Below are positions 13,955-22,377 of a DNA stretch of 29,461 bases, one piece after another. The DNA comes from Actinomycetes bacterium (GTDB taxonomy: Bacteria > Actinomycetota > Actinomycetes > Actinomycetales > Actinomycetaceae). The notes below the pieces were generated by a model, which had not been told where the DNA came from, ran no database searches, and was given only the letters and a program-made list of their open reading frames with translations. How positions within the stretch are numbered: the stretch's first letter is position 1; each line of letters begins with the position of its first letter. Made by a program: the position numbers and the translations under genes. The stretch lies in contig JAFAAX010000091.1 in the NCBI GenBank assembly GCA_023426345.1, positions 1 through 29,461 of the forward strand, in the 5' to 3' direction.

Positions 13955-15733
13955 ATGGCCCAGACCGACGCGCGCGACCAGACCGGGACGGCGCCGGCCG
14001 GCGTGTCGCCGGACGAGGGGGCAGACAGGCCGCTGGTGGTCGTCTCCAACCGCCTCCCGGTGGAACGGCGCCGCGGCGAGGACGGCCAGTGGCGCTGGGA
14101 GCCCAGCTCCGGCGGCCTGGTGACGGCCCTGGAGCCGGTCGTCGAACAGACGGGCGGCGTGTGGATCGGGTGGAACGGCATCGCCTCCGACGCGCAGACG
14201 CGGGCCGGGCGCGCCGGGTCCGCAGAGGCGGCCGGCCGTGATGACGAGGACGCGTCCGGCTCTGAGGACGGCGAGTCGTCCCCGGACGCTCCCACCGAGC
14301 CGTTCGAGGTCGAGGGGCCCGCCGCGGGCAAGCCGTTCACGATCGTCCCCGTGGCGTTGAGCGCCCAGGAGGTCGAGCGCTACTACGAGGGCTTCTCCAA
14401 TGGGACGCTGTGGCCGCTGTACCACGACGTCATCGCCCCGCCGGAGTACCACCGCATCTGGTGGGACGCCTACGTGCACGTCAACCGCCGTTTCGCGGAG
14501 GCCGCCGCCCGGACCGCGGCGCCCGGCTCACGCGTGTGGATCCAGGACTACCAGCTGCAGCTGGTCCCGCAGATGCTGCGCGAGCTGCGCCCCGACGTCT
14601 CGATCGGCTTCTTCGACCACATCCCCTTCCCGCCGGAGGGCCTGTTCCGCCAGCTGCCGTGGCGGCGGCTCATCCTGCAGGGGCTGCTCGGCGCGGACCT
14701 CATCGGCTTCCAGCGGGCCGAGGACGCCCGCAACTTCGCCCAGGCCGTCCGCCGCCTCCTGGGGTGGACCGTCCACCGGGGCACCGTCGAGGTCCCGCTG
14801 GAGGACGGGCAGTCCCGGCCGGGCGGGGCCGCCCTCGTCGAGGAGAGGGAACGGGAGCAAGGACGAGACGCGGCGAGGGACCGGACGCGCGAGGACTGCC
14901 GGCCCGGGATGCGATCCGCCCATTTCGGGGCGTTCCCCATCTCCGTGGACTTCGCGTCGTGGGACCGCCTGGCCAACCGGTCCGACGTGCGGGCCCGGGC
15001 CGCCGAGATCCGCCGGGAGCTGGGCAACCCGCGCACGGTCCTGCTGGGCGTGGACCGCCTGGACTACACGAAGGGCATCGCTGAGCGCCTCAAGGCGTAC
15101 GGGGAGCTGCTCGACGAGCATGCGCTGGACGTCCAGGACGCCGTCCTCATCGAGATGGCGATCCCCACGCGCGAGGGCGTCTCCGCCTATCAGGACCTCC
15201 GCGAGGAGGTGGAGGTGGCGACCTCGCGGATCAACGGCGAGCATTCGACGGTGGGGCGCACAGCCGTGCAGTACCTCCACCGCAACCTCCCCCGCGCCGA
15301 GGTCGCCGCCCTGTACGAGGCCGCCGACATCCTCCTGGTCACCTCCCTGCGCGACGGGATGAATCTGGTGGCCAAGGAGTACGTGGCGGCGTCGGTCGAC
15401 GTCGACGGCGTGCTCATCCTCTCGGAGTTCACCGGCGCCGCCGACGAGCTGGGGCGCCAGGCCCTCATGGTCAACCCCCACGACGTCGACGACATCAAGA
15501 CCACGATCCTCCGCGCCGTCGGGATGGCGCCCCGCGAGCGCTCCCATCGGATGCGCCGGCTGCGCCGGACCGTGCGCATCCATGACGTCGCCGCCTGGTC
15601 GGACGGGTTCCTGGCCGAGCTGGAGCGGGTGGCGTGGGCCGTGCCGGTGTCGACGGGCGCGTCGGGCGCGGGCGCCGGGTCGGGAGGCGCGGGCGGCGCC
15701 CGTTCCGGCTCGGGGGAGGGGCGCCCGGCATGA
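13955..15733 (+). CDS. otsA: Trehalose-6-phosphate synthase (OtsA) with two insertions
   Basis: OtsA joins UDP- or ADP-glucose and glucose-6-phosphate to trehalose-6-phosphate in the cytoplasm (GT20). Recognisable parts are the N-terminal SNRLPV, YYEGFSNGTLWPLYHD, the acceptor-side WIQDYQLQLVP, the donor-site GVDRLDYTKGI near residue 365, and DGMNLVAKEYVA. At 592 residues it is longer than the usual 460-500. One acidic, low-complexity insertion occupies about residues 80-120. A second, about residues 285-320, lies before AHFGAFPISVDF and contains a copy of the GCCCTCGTCGA element (14832-14841). A Gly/Ala/Ser-rich tail ends the protein. The ATG at 13955 has GAGGTGA upstream. Its TGA overlaps the otsB ATG by four bases, so the two are co-translated. 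Confidence 0.95.
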   Translation: MAQTDARDQTGTAPAGVSPDEGADRPLVVVSNRLPVERRRGEDGQWRWEPSSGGLVTALEPVVEQTGGVWIGWNGIASDAQTRAGRAGSAEAAGRDDEDASGSEDGESSPDAPTEPFEVEGPAAGKPFTIVPVALSAQEVERYYEGFSNGTLWPLYHDVIAPPEYHRIWWDAYVHVNRRFAEAAARTAAPGSRVWIQDYQLQLVPQMLRELRPDVSIGFFDHIPFPPEGLFRQLPWRRLILQGLLGADLIGFQRAEDARNFAQAVRRLLGWTVHRGTVEVPLEDGQSRPGGAALVEEREREQGRDAARDRTREDCRPGMRSAHFGAFPISVDFASWDRLANRSDVRARAAEIRRELGNPRTVLLGVDRLDYTKGIAERLKAYGELLDEHALDVQDAVLIEMAIPTREGVSAYQDLREEVEVATSRINGEHSTVGRTAVQYLHRNLPRAEVAALYEAADILLVTSLRDGMNLVAKEYVAASVDVDGVLILSEFTGAADELGRQALMVNPHDVDDIKTTILRAVGMAPRERSHRMRRLRRTVRIHDVAAWSDGFLAELERVAWAVPVSTGASGAGAGSGGAGGARSGSGEGRPA

Positions 15734-16551
15734 GCGGTCCGCTGCCATCGGCGCTCGTCGCCGCTCTTGACGAGGCCGCCCGCGTGGACCGCCTGCTGGT
15801 CGCCCTGGACTTCGATGGGACGCTGGCGCCCTTCGAGACGGATCCGGAACGGTCGCGCGCCCTGCCCGCATCGGTGGCGGCGCTGGGGAGGCTGGTCGGC
15901 CTGCCCGGCACGACGGTGGCTCTGGTGTCGGGGCGCGCGCTGGAGGCGTTGGCGCAGCTGGCCGAGGAGTCGGGACTGCCGGCGGAGCGCCTGGCGCTGG
16001 TCGGATCGCACGGGCTGGAGGTCCGGTGGACCGACGGGACGGTCCAACCCGTGGACCTGACGGCCCAGGAGTCCCAGGCTCTGGCCGAGGCGGACGCCCG
16101 CCTGACGGAGATCGCGCGCGCGGCCGAGGAGAAGGGCGTGGCGGGCGCGTGGGTGGGGCGCAAGCCGGTGTCGGTCACCCTGCACACGCGCCCGGTCGAG
16201 GACCGCAAGCAGGCCGGGAAGCTGGAGGCCCGGGCGATCGCGGCCGGCGAGTCCCTGCCGGGCGTGTGGGTGCTGCCGGGCAAACGCGTCGTCGAGCTGA
16301 CCGTCCGCCGCGGCGACAAGGGGCGGGCGGTCTTGGCCCTGGCGGGACGGGCGCACGCGGCAGCGGTGCTCTACGCCGGGGACGACGTCACCGACGAGCA
16401 CGCCTTCGCGGTGCTTCGCCCGGAGCGCGGCGACGTCGGCATCCATGTGGGTCCCGGCCGCACCGCGGCGCAGTTCCGCGTGGACGGCCTGCTGGATGTG
16501 GCGGACGCCCTCACCCGTCTGTCCGCCGCCCGCGAGGACGCTCCTGCCTGA
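15730..16551 (+). CDS. otsB: Trehalose-6-phosphate phosphatase (OtsB)
   Basis: The 273-residue protein is a HAD-superfamily phosphatase that converts trehalose-6-phosphate to trehalose, completing the OtsA-OtsB route for this compatible solute and storage sugar. The nucleophile motif is LDFDGTLAP near residue 26, motif II includes LVSGR, and the late acidic motif is YAGDDVTDEHAF. Length and motif spacing fit the actinobacterial OtsB family. The start codon overlaps the otsA stop (ATGA), and no other start is needed. The stop codon is overlapped by the first unit of an 18-bp direct repeat. The region after it, up to the ROK promoter, contains no gene. Confidence 0.95.
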   Translation: MSGPLPSALVAALDEAARVDRLLVALDFDGTLAPFETDPERSRALPASVAALGRLVGLPGTTVALVSGRALEALAQLAEESGLPAERLALVGSHGLEVRWTDGTVQPVDLTAQESQALAEADARLTEIARAAEEKGVAGAWVGRKPVSVTLHTRPVEDRKQAGKLEARAIAAGESLPGVWVLPGKRVVELTVRRGDKGRAVLALAGRAHAAAVLYAGDDVTDEHAFAVLRPERGDVGIHVGPGRTAAQFRVDGLLDVADALTRLSAAREDAPA

Positions 16552-16590
16552 CCGTGAGGTCCGCCCAACCGGGACCGTGAGGTCCGCCCA
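16550..16590. repeat. 18-bp direct repeat with 23-bp period at the otsB end
   Basis: GACCGTGAGGTCCGCCCA occurs at 16550-16567 and again, identical, at 16573-16590. The first copy overlaps the otsB stop codon. The unit layout resembles the 22-bp ACCGAASTCGCGG arrays (ACCG start, near-helical-turn spacing), but the sequence differs. Confidence 0.7.
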
Positions 16591-16660
16591 TCGACGGCGG
16601 CGCGCTCGGACCGCACGACCGCGCTTCCCGCCCGGCCAGCGAGAGCCGGCCACGCGGGCC

Positions 16661-16671
16661 GCCCTCGTCGA
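16661..16671 (+). repeat. Copy of the dispersed GCCCTCGTCGA element between otsB and the ROK gene
   Basis: An exact copy preceded by CCACGCGGG. The same CCACGCGGG-type upstream flank precedes the copies at 3132 and 9974 (both on the other strand), so the full repeat is about 22 bp. It lies about 80 bases before the ROK promoter. The rest of 16552-16748 holds nothing recognisable beyond the direct repeat. Confidence 0.5.
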
Positions 16672-16748
16672 TTCTCGTCCCCCTCCGGCGGCCCGGTTCC
16701 CCTGCGCCGTTCGCGCCGGAGCGCGCGGACCGGGCGGGTCTTGTCGCG

Positions 16749-16798
16749 TTGACAGTCTCTCCGAGTTTGTTCTAGGGTTTCTTTATGCGTAAAGAAAC
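16749..16798 (+). promoter_or_regulatory. Promoter and palindromic operator of the ROK sugar operon
   Basis: TTGACA (16749-16754) and TAGGGT (16773-16778) are separated by 18 bases. The ATG follows the -10 after six bases (TTCTTT), so the transcript is probably leaderless. A perfect palindrome of GTTTCTTTA, four bases and TAAAGAAAC spans 16777-16798 and covers the transcription start and start codon. A-T-rich palindromes of this form are typical ROK-family operators. Binding here would block initiation of the whole operon. Confidence 0.8.
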
Positions 16799-18026
16799 GC
16801 AGGGGGCGCGCCGTCGCGACCCCTCGACCATCGGAGCCGATCCTCGGCGCGCCGCTGTGCTGGCCGTGCTGGGTGCGCGGGGTCCGTCCTCGCGCGCGGA
16901 TCTGGCGCGGGAGCTCGCCGTGTCGCCGGCGCTCATCACGCAGATCGTGCGGGCCCTGCTCGCGGAGGGCCTCGTCCGGGAGCTGGAGGCCGTCGTCTCC
17001 CCGCGCGGAGGCCGCCCCTCGAAGCTGCTCACCCTGTCCCCGAACAGTGCGCACGCCGTGGGCATCAAGGTCGTCGCCGATCACATGGCACTCGTCGAGG
17101 TGGCCCTCGACGGCGAGGTGACGCGCTCCGCCGTCGTCCCCCTCGACTCCTCAAGCCCGACCGCAGTCAGCCAGATCGCGGATCACGCGCGGGACTTCGT
17201 GGGATCCTCCCCCTCGGCCCGGATCCTGGGCGTGGGCGTGGGCGTTCCCGGCATCGTCGACTCCCAGGAGAGCGGCGTCGTCGACTCGACGCAACTCGAC
17301 TGGCATCGCGTCGCCCTGGGCGCGTCCCTCCGCCAGGAGCTCGAGCTGCCGGTCGTCGTGGAGAACAACGTCAACGCGCTCAGCCTGGCCGAGAGGCTCT
17401 TCGGCCCCGGGCGCGGGTTCGAGGACTTCCTGGTCGTGACGATCGGCACCGGCGTCGGCGCGGGGATCCTCTCCGAGGGCCGGATACTCCGCGGATCGAC
17501 CGGATCCGCAGGCGACTTCGGCCACGTGCCCGTCCTCGCGGACGGACCCGTCTGCCAGTGCGGGAACCGCGGATGCCTGGAGTCCCTGATCTGCGAGGAG
17601 GCGCTGATCCGTTCGGGCGTCGCGGACGGCGCGATCGAGCAGGGGCAGACGGTGGACGACCTCCGGGAGGCCGCGGACGCGGGCGACGAGTCCGCATGCG
17701 CGGTGTTCGCCGAAGCCGGCGGCCACCTCGGTCGGGCCCTCGCTGGCGCGGTCAACATCGTGGATCCCGAGGCGGTCATCGTCTCGGGCGAAGGAGTCCA
17801 GGCCTGGCGCTTCTGGAGGACCACGTTCGAGACGGCCTTCCGCTCCGCGCTGGTGCCGGCCAAGCGGACCGTCCCCGTCATCATCGAGGAATGGCAGGAC
17901 GAAGGATGGGCGCGGGGAGCGGCGGCGCTGGTCCTCGCGACCCCCTTCGACTCCGAGGGCATCGCGGGCGGACAGGGGAGGATCATGCGAGAACGGTTGG
18001 TCTCCGGGGGAGGAGACGGCCGATGA
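16785..18026 (+). CDS. ROK-family transcriptional repressor
   Basis: The 413-residue protein has an N-terminal winged helix (AVLAVLGARGPSSRADLARE, then VSPALITQIVRALLAEGLV) and a C-terminal ROK sugar-binding/kinase-like domain. The domain contains GVGVPGIVD, the GTGVGAGILSEGRIL stretch, and the zinc motif CQCGNRGCLES with an upstream GDFGHV that supplies the His. ROK repressors of this kind bind sugars or sugar phosphates and release their operator. It is the first gene of the operon and probably represses itself through the palindrome over its own start codon. There is no ribosome-binding site, consistent with leaderless translation. The ATG of the first permease overlaps its stop (ATGA), so the repressor and importer are tightly coupled. 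Confidence 0.92.
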   Translation: MRKETQGARRRDPSTIGADPRRAAVLAVLGARGPSSRADLARELAVSPALITQIVRALLAEGLVRELEAVVSPRGGRPSKLLTLSPNSAHAVGIKVVADHMALVEVALDGEVTRSAVVPLDSSSPTAVSQIADHARDFVGSSPSARILGVGVGVPGIVDSQESGVVDSTQLDWHRVALGASLRQELELPVVVENNVNALSLAERLFGPGRGFEDFLVVTIGTGVGAGILSEGRILRGSTGSAGDFGHVPVLADGPVCQCGNRGCLESLICEEALIRSGVADGAIEQGQTVDDLREAADAGDESACAVFAEAGGHLGRALAGAVNIVDPEAVIVSGEGVQAWRFWRTTFETAFRSALVPAKRTVPVIIEEWQDEGWARGAAALVLATPFDSEGIAGGQGRIMRERLVSGGGDGR

Positions 18027-19000
18027 GCATCATGAATCCCGCAATGGACCGGCCGTCGGGATCCTCCCCGGCCCCGGCCCCGTCACAGGGGTCGGCGGTC
18101 CGCGGCCGGGCGCGCGGGCGCCGTCGGCAGCCGCTCTCCTACTACCTGGTGATCGTCCTGTTCCTGGCGCCGAGCCTCGTCCCGCTGCTGGCGTTCATCA
18201 TCGGTCCGATGATCAGCGCCGGATGGACCAGCCTCCACAGCTGGAACCTCATCGGCCCCATGAAGTGGGTGGGACTGGACAACTACCGGGAGCTCGTCGG
18301 CGACCCCGAGACGCGCGCCGCGTTCCTGCACAACCTGGTGTACGTCGCCGGCTACCTCCCCCTGGTCTACGTCGGAGGGCTCGCCCTGGCCCTGTTGCTC
18401 AACACCCGCATGAAGGGGCAGTCGCTCCTGCGGGGCATGTACTTCCTCCCGGTGGTGACCAGCTGGGTCGTCGTCTCCCTGGTCTGGCGGTGGCTGCTCA
18501 ATCCGAAGAGCGGCGTGGTCAACGCCGTCCTGGGGTGGTTCGGCATCGACGGCCCGGGATGGTGGGCGGATCCGGGCTGGGCGATGCCGGCGATCATCCT
18601 CGCATCGGTGTGGAAAGACCTCGGATTCGTGATGATCATCCTCCTGGCCGGCCTCCAGTCGATCAACCCGGACCTCTACGAGGCCGCCGAGCTCGACGGA
18701 GCCGGATGGTGGCGGCGGCTGTTCTCGATCACCCTGCCGATGCTGTCCCCCTCGAGCTTCTTCGTCCTGGTCCTCTCCCTCATCAACGGCTTCCAGGTCT
18801 TCGATCAGGTCTTCGTCATGACCGGGGGCGGGCCGAACCACGCCAGCGAGGTCGTCGTCCAGAGGGTCTACGACCTCACGTTCCGATACGGGCAGGCCGG
18901 CATGGCCTCGGCGCTGTCGATCCTCCTTTTCGCGGTGATCCTGGTCGTGACGCTGATCCAGTTCATCGGTCAGAGGAAGTGGGTGAATTACGATGCGTAA
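18023..19000 (+). CDS. ABC sugar transporter permease 1 (CUT1, MalF/UgpA type)
   Basis: The 325-residue protein has a charged cytoplasmic start of about 40 residues and six membrane segments. The first is YYLVIVLFLAPSLVPLLAFII. The EAA loop reads EAAELDGAGWWRRLFSITLPM, which contacts the ATPase. This is the first of two permeases of a carbohydrate uptake transporter (CUT1) for oligosaccharides. The ATG at 18023 has AGGAGA seven bases upstream and overlaps the ROK stop. The gene overlaps the next permease by eight bases. No ATPase is encoded in the operon, so a shared MsmK/MalK-type ATPase elsewhere must power it. Confidence 0.93.
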   Translation: MSIMNPAMDRPSGSSPAPAPSQGSAVRGRARGRRRQPLSYYLVIVLFLAPSLVPLLAFIIGPMISAGWTSLHSWNLIGPMKWVGLDNYRELVGDPETRAAFLHNLVYVAGYLPLVYVGGLALALLLNTRMKGQSLLRGMYFLPVVTSWVVVSLVWRWLLNPKSGVVNAVLGWFGIDGPGWWADPGWAMPAIILASVWKDLGFVMIILLAGLQSINPDLYEAAELDGAGWWRRLFSITLPMLSPSSFFVLVLSLINGFQVFDQVFVMTGGGPNHASEVVVQRVYDLTFRYGQAGMASALSILLFAVILVVTLIQFIGQRKWVNYDA

Positions 19001-19808
19001 GCGCCTCCTGACCGTGGTGTGGTACGTCGTCACGATCGGCGGCGCCCTCGTCATGGTGTTCCCGTTCCTGTGGATGGTCGTCACCTCGATCAACCAGGGC
19101 GCGAGCCTCACGGCGACGCCCCAGCTTGTTCCCGAGAACCCCTCGCTCGAGCCCTATGCGCAGCTGTTCGGCAACACCCCCTTCGGACGGGCGATCGTCA
19201 ACAGCGTGGTCATCGCCGTCGTCAGCACGGTGCTGCAGGTCGCGACCAGCGCGATGGCCGCCTACGTCTTCACCAGGATGCCGTTCCGAGGACGCGGGCT
19301 GGTCTTCGGCCTCTATCTGGCCACGATGATGATCCCGTTCCAGGTGCTCATCGTCCCCCTCTTCGTCGAGATGAAGACGCTGGGCCTCATCAACAGCTAC
19401 TGGGGCGCCATCCTGCCGACGATCGTCTCCGGATTCGGCGTGTTCCTGCTCCGGCAGTCGATGAGCGCGATCCCCCACGAGCTGGACGAGGCGGCGACAC
19501 TGGACGGGGCGGGCCACCTGAGGATCTTCTTCCGGATCATCCTCCCGCTGACGGGCCCCGGGCTGGCGACCTTCACGGTCTTCGCGTTCCTCAACACGTG
19601 GAACAGCCTGCTGTGGCCGCTCATCATCCTCCGCGACCGGCAGATGCAGACGCTCCCGGTCGCGCTGACGAGCCTCCAGGGCCAGTACACCACGCAGTGG
19701 GACGTGCTCATGGCCGGCTCCGTCATCTCGATCATCCCGATGCTCATCTTGTACATCTCGGCTCAGAAATACATCGTCCAAGGAGTGGCGGGAACGGGGA
19801 TCAAGTAG
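18993..19808 (+). CDS. ABC sugar transporter permease 2 (CUT1, MalG/UgpE type)
   Basis: The 271-residue partner permease has six membrane segments, starting with VWYVVTIGGALVMVFPFLW. The EAA loop reads DEAATLDGAGHLRIFFRIILPL. The length and the AALLT-like order of segments fit MalG-type CUT1 permeases, which form a heterodimer with the MalF-type protein. Its ATG at 18993 overlaps the upstream gene by eight bases, so translation is coupled. It ends 65 bases before the binding-protein gene, and the intervening stretch holds no clear promoter. Confidence 0.93.
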   Translation: MRKRLLTVVWYVVTIGGALVMVFPFLWMVVTSINQGASLTATPQLVPENPSLEPYAQLFGNTPFGRAIVNSVVIAVVSTVLQVATSAMAAYVFTRMPFRGRGLVFGLYLATMMIPFQVLIVPLFVEMKTLGLINSYWGAILPTIVSGFGVFLLRQSMSAIPHELDEAATLDGAGHLRIFFRIILPLTGPGLATFTVFAFLNTWNSLLWPLIILRDRQMQTLPVALTSLQGQYTTQWDVLMAGSVISIIPMLILYISAQKYIVQGVAGTGIK

Positions 19809-19873
19809 ATTCGGCTGCTCGATTCCGGGGTCTGACAGACAACCGAGGCAATCCCACAATGAAAGGAACCACC

Positions 19874-21130
19874 ATGCGGAAGAGGGCCATCGTCGCCCTG
19901 GTCGCAGCCGGCTCGGCGTTGTCGCTGGCCGCGTGCTCCGGCGGCCAGCAGTCCGCCCAATCGGAGGAGTCCGGTTCGGGAGGCGTGACGATCACGTACA
20001 GCAACTTCATCTCGAACGGAGGCAACGAGGAGAACCTCCAGACGATCGTCGACGCCTTCGAGAAGGAGAATCCGGGGATCACGGTGGACGTGCAGACCAC
20101 CGACTACGCCAACTACTTCACGCAGCTCCAGACGGACCTCTCCGCCGGGACCCAGGCGGACGTGTTCGACGTGGACGCCGGCTCGTTCCCGAATCTGCAG
20201 GCCGATGGCGTCCTGGCGGCGCTGGACGGCGTCGACGCCTCCGCCTACCGCGACTCCGTGCTGCAGACCTACCAGGTCGACGGCGCGCAGTACGGGCTGC
20301 CGACCTCGTTCTCGACGGTGCTGCTCTTCTACAACAAGGACCTGTTCGACGCGGCCGGCATCGCCTACCCGGATGACACCTGGACGTGGAAGGACGAGCA
20401 GGCGGCCGCCGAGAAACTCACGGACGCCGCGAACGGGGTCTGGGGCGACTACCAGCCGATCTCGTACAACGAGTACTACAAGGCGCTCGCCCAGACCGGG
20501 GGCTCCTTCCTCTCCGCGGACGGTTCCGCGGCCGCGTTCGGTGACGCCGCTGGCGTCCGCGCAGCCCAGTGGCTGACCGCCAAGAGCGCGACGACGATGC
20601 CGACCGCCGAGGACGGCGCCGGCACACCGGACTTCGACCTCGACCTGTTCAAGGCCGGCAAACTCGCCATGTGGCACACCGGGAACTGGATGATCTCACT
20701 GGTCGGGGACCTCCCGTTCGACTGGGACATCGCGGTCGAGCCGGGAGACACGCAGAAGGCGTCCGCTGTGTTCTCCAACGCCGTCGCCGTCTCCGCCCAG
20801 TCCCAGCACGCCGAGGCCGCGCAGAAGTTCGCGACCTTCCTGTCCTCGTCGAGCGTGATGGTCTCCACCCGCCTCGACGCCGGGTGGGAGCTGCCCGCCA
20901 CCAGCGACGAGTCGGCCCTGTCCCCCTATCTGGAGGCGGGCACGCCGGCGAACCGCCAGGCCGTCTTCGACTCGCTGGACTCGATCGTCAGCTCGCCGGT
21001 CCTCGGACCGAACTCGCAGGAGATCCAGGACGACGTCACCAACGCGCTGACGGAGATCGCGGCGGGACGTTCGGACGCATCGACGGCCGTGCCGACGCTC
21101 GCGGACGATGTGAGCGCCTCGCTCAAGTAG
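19874..21130 (+). CDS. ABC sugar transporter substrate-binding lipoprotein
   Basis: The 418-residue protein belongs to the family 1 extracellular solute-binding proteins (SBP_bac_1), which capture oligosaccharides outside the membrane. A lipoprotein signal (RKRAIVALVAAGSALSLAAC) places the modified Cys at residue 21. The mature N-terminus has ITYSNFISNGGNEENLQTIVDAFEKENPGI, followed by the family's QTDLSAGTQADVFDVDAGSF. Aromatic residues in the binding cleft (for example TWTWKDE) suggest sugar stacking. The ATG at 19874 was chosen because AAAGGA lies six bases upstream; an ATG at 19859 would give five extra residues. A strong hairpin follows the stop and may stabilise this mRNA segment. Confidence 0.93.
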   Translation: MRKRAIVALVAAGSALSLAACSGGQQSAQSEESGSGGVTITYSNFISNGGNEENLQTIVDAFEKENPGITVDVQTTDYANYFTQLQTDLSAGTQADVFDVDAGSFPNLQADGVLAALDGVDASAYRDSVLQTYQVDGAQYGLPTSFSTVLLFYNKDLFDAAGIAYPDDTWTWKDEQAAAEKLTDAANGVWGDYQPISYNEYYKALAQTGGSFLSADGSAAAFGDAAGVRAAQWLTAKSATTMPTAEDGAGTPDFDLDLFKAGKLAMWHTGNWMISLVGDLPFDWDIAVEPGDTQKASAVFSNAVAVSAQSQHAEAAQKFATFLSSSSVMVSTRLDAGWELPATSDESALSPYLEAGTPANRQAVFDSLDSIVSSPVLGPNSQEIQDDVTNALTEIAAGRSDASTAVPTLADDVSASLK

Positions 21131-21141
21131 GGGATCGAAGG

Positions 21142-21183
21142 GGTGGGGCCCACGGTGGCGGTCCGCGCACCGTGGGCCCCACC
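21142..21183 (+). terminator. Strong intra-operon hairpin after the binding-protein gene
   Basis: GGTGGGGCCCACGGT (21142-21156) pairs perfectly with 21169-21183 to give a 15-bp stem, extendable by one G-C pair, with a loop of about 12 bases. It begins 12 bases after the stop and ends 36 bases before the next start. No U-tract follows. It may attenuate transcription into the two glycosidase genes or protect the upstream mRNA. Confidence 0.75.
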
Positions 21184-21219
21184 GCCCCGTTCCGCGGCGC
21201 GACAGTGAAGGAGATCGAG

Positions 21220-22377
21220 GTGGCCGGAGGACTCGCTCCCCGCATCGGGGAGCCCATCGGGAGGACGCCCCTGGACCGGGCGGAAGCGGCACGGGCGGGC
21301 GTCGCCCTCATCGCGGGCGGGCAGACGCCCGAGGGCGCCTACCCCGCCAGCCCGACATTCAGCGCCTACCGCGGCTACTGCTGGTTCCGGGACGGCTCTT
21401 TCATCGCCGACGCGATGTCGGCGGCCGGACACGTCGAATCCTCCGAGCGCTTCTTCGACTGGTGCGCCGCGATCCTCCGCCGGCGGGCGGATCACATCCA
21501 CTGGATCGCCGCGGAGACCGCCAGCGGCAGGCCGCCGCGTGCCGACCAGATGCTCCCGACCCGCTTCACGTTCGACGGCAGGGACGGTGAGGACGAGTGG
21601 TGGGACTTCCAGAGCGACGGCTACGGGACTTGGCTGTGGGCTCTCGGAGAACACTGCCGCAGGCACGGCGCCGACCCCGATCGCTGGGGCGACGCCGTCG
21701 ATCTCACGGTCGAGTACCTCCGCGCGGCCTGGCGGAGGGACTGCTACGACTGGTGGGAGGAGTTCCCCGATCATCGGCACACCTCCTCCGTGGCGTGCGT
21801 CGCCGCCGGACTCGAGGCGGCGGCCACGGTCCTGGGGCGCGCCGGGACGGGCGCGGGCGAGGCCGCACAGGCCGCGCGGCGCATGGTGGTCGAGGAGGGG
21901 AGCGACCAGGGCCTCCTGGTCAAGTGGAGGGGGTCGACGGCGGTCGACGGCTCTCTGGCTGCGGCGATCGCGCCGTTGTCCGTCATCGATCCCGCCTCTT
22001 CGCTGGCCGCCGGCACGATCGCGGCCGTCGAGCAGCGCCTCGCCGTGGGCGGAGGCGTCCACCGGTATCTCGGCGACACCTTCTTCGGCGGGGGACTGTG
22101 GCCGATCCTCAGCTGCTTCCTCGGTCTGGCCCACGCGGCGCGAGGGGAGCGCGACCGGGCCGAGGAGCTGTTGGACTGGTCGATCGGGACGGCGACTGCC
22201 GAGGGGTGGATCCCGGAGCAGGTGGCCGATCACCTGATCGCGCCGGGAATGCGTCAGGCGTGGGTGGACAAGTGGGGTCCGGTGGCGACCCCGTTGCTCT
22301 GGAGCCACGCGATGGTGGTCCGTCTGGCGACCGAACTCGAGAGCACGCCGTCTGTCGAAGAGGATGTGGACAAATGA
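21220..22377 (+). CDS. GH15-like glucan hydrolase, possible isomaltose glucohydrolase
   Basis: The 385-residue protein has the (alpha/alpha)6-barrel pattern of GH15, which releases glucose with inversion. AYRGYCWFRDGSFIADAM (residues 49-66) is the family's WxRD substrate site. YDWWEEFPDHRHTSS holds the general-acid candidate E180 (or E181). GDTFFGGGLWPILS and EGWIPEQV with E333 supply the general-base candidate. At under 400 residues and with no signal peptide it is close in size to cytoplasmic isomaltose glucohydrolases of actinobacteria, shorter than fungal glucoamylases. Start GTG 21220 has AAGGAG six bases upstream; a GTG five codons earlier is possible. It shares a 4-base overlap with the GH31 gene. 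Isomalto-oligosaccharides are the favoured substrate by inference; trehalose or other alpha-glucosides cannot be excluded. Confidence 0.85.
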   Translation: MAGGLAPRIGEPIGRTPLDRAEAARAGVALIAGGQTPEGAYPASPTFSAYRGYCWFRDGSFIADAMSAAGHVESSERFFDWCAAILRRRADHIHWIAAETASGRPPRADQMLPTRFTFDGRDGEDEWWDFQSDGYGTWLWALGEHCRRHGADPDRWGDAVDLTVEYLRAAWRRDCYDWWEEFPDHRHTSSVACVAAGLEAAATVLGRAGTGAGEAAQAARRMVVEEGSDQGLLVKWRGSTAVDGSLAAAIAPLSVIDPASSLAAGTIAAVEQRLAVGGGVHRYLGDTFFGGGLWPILSCFLGLAHAARGERDRAEELLDWSIGTATAEGWIPEQVADHLIAPGMRQAWVDKWGPVATPLLWSHAMVVRLATELESTPSVEEDVDK

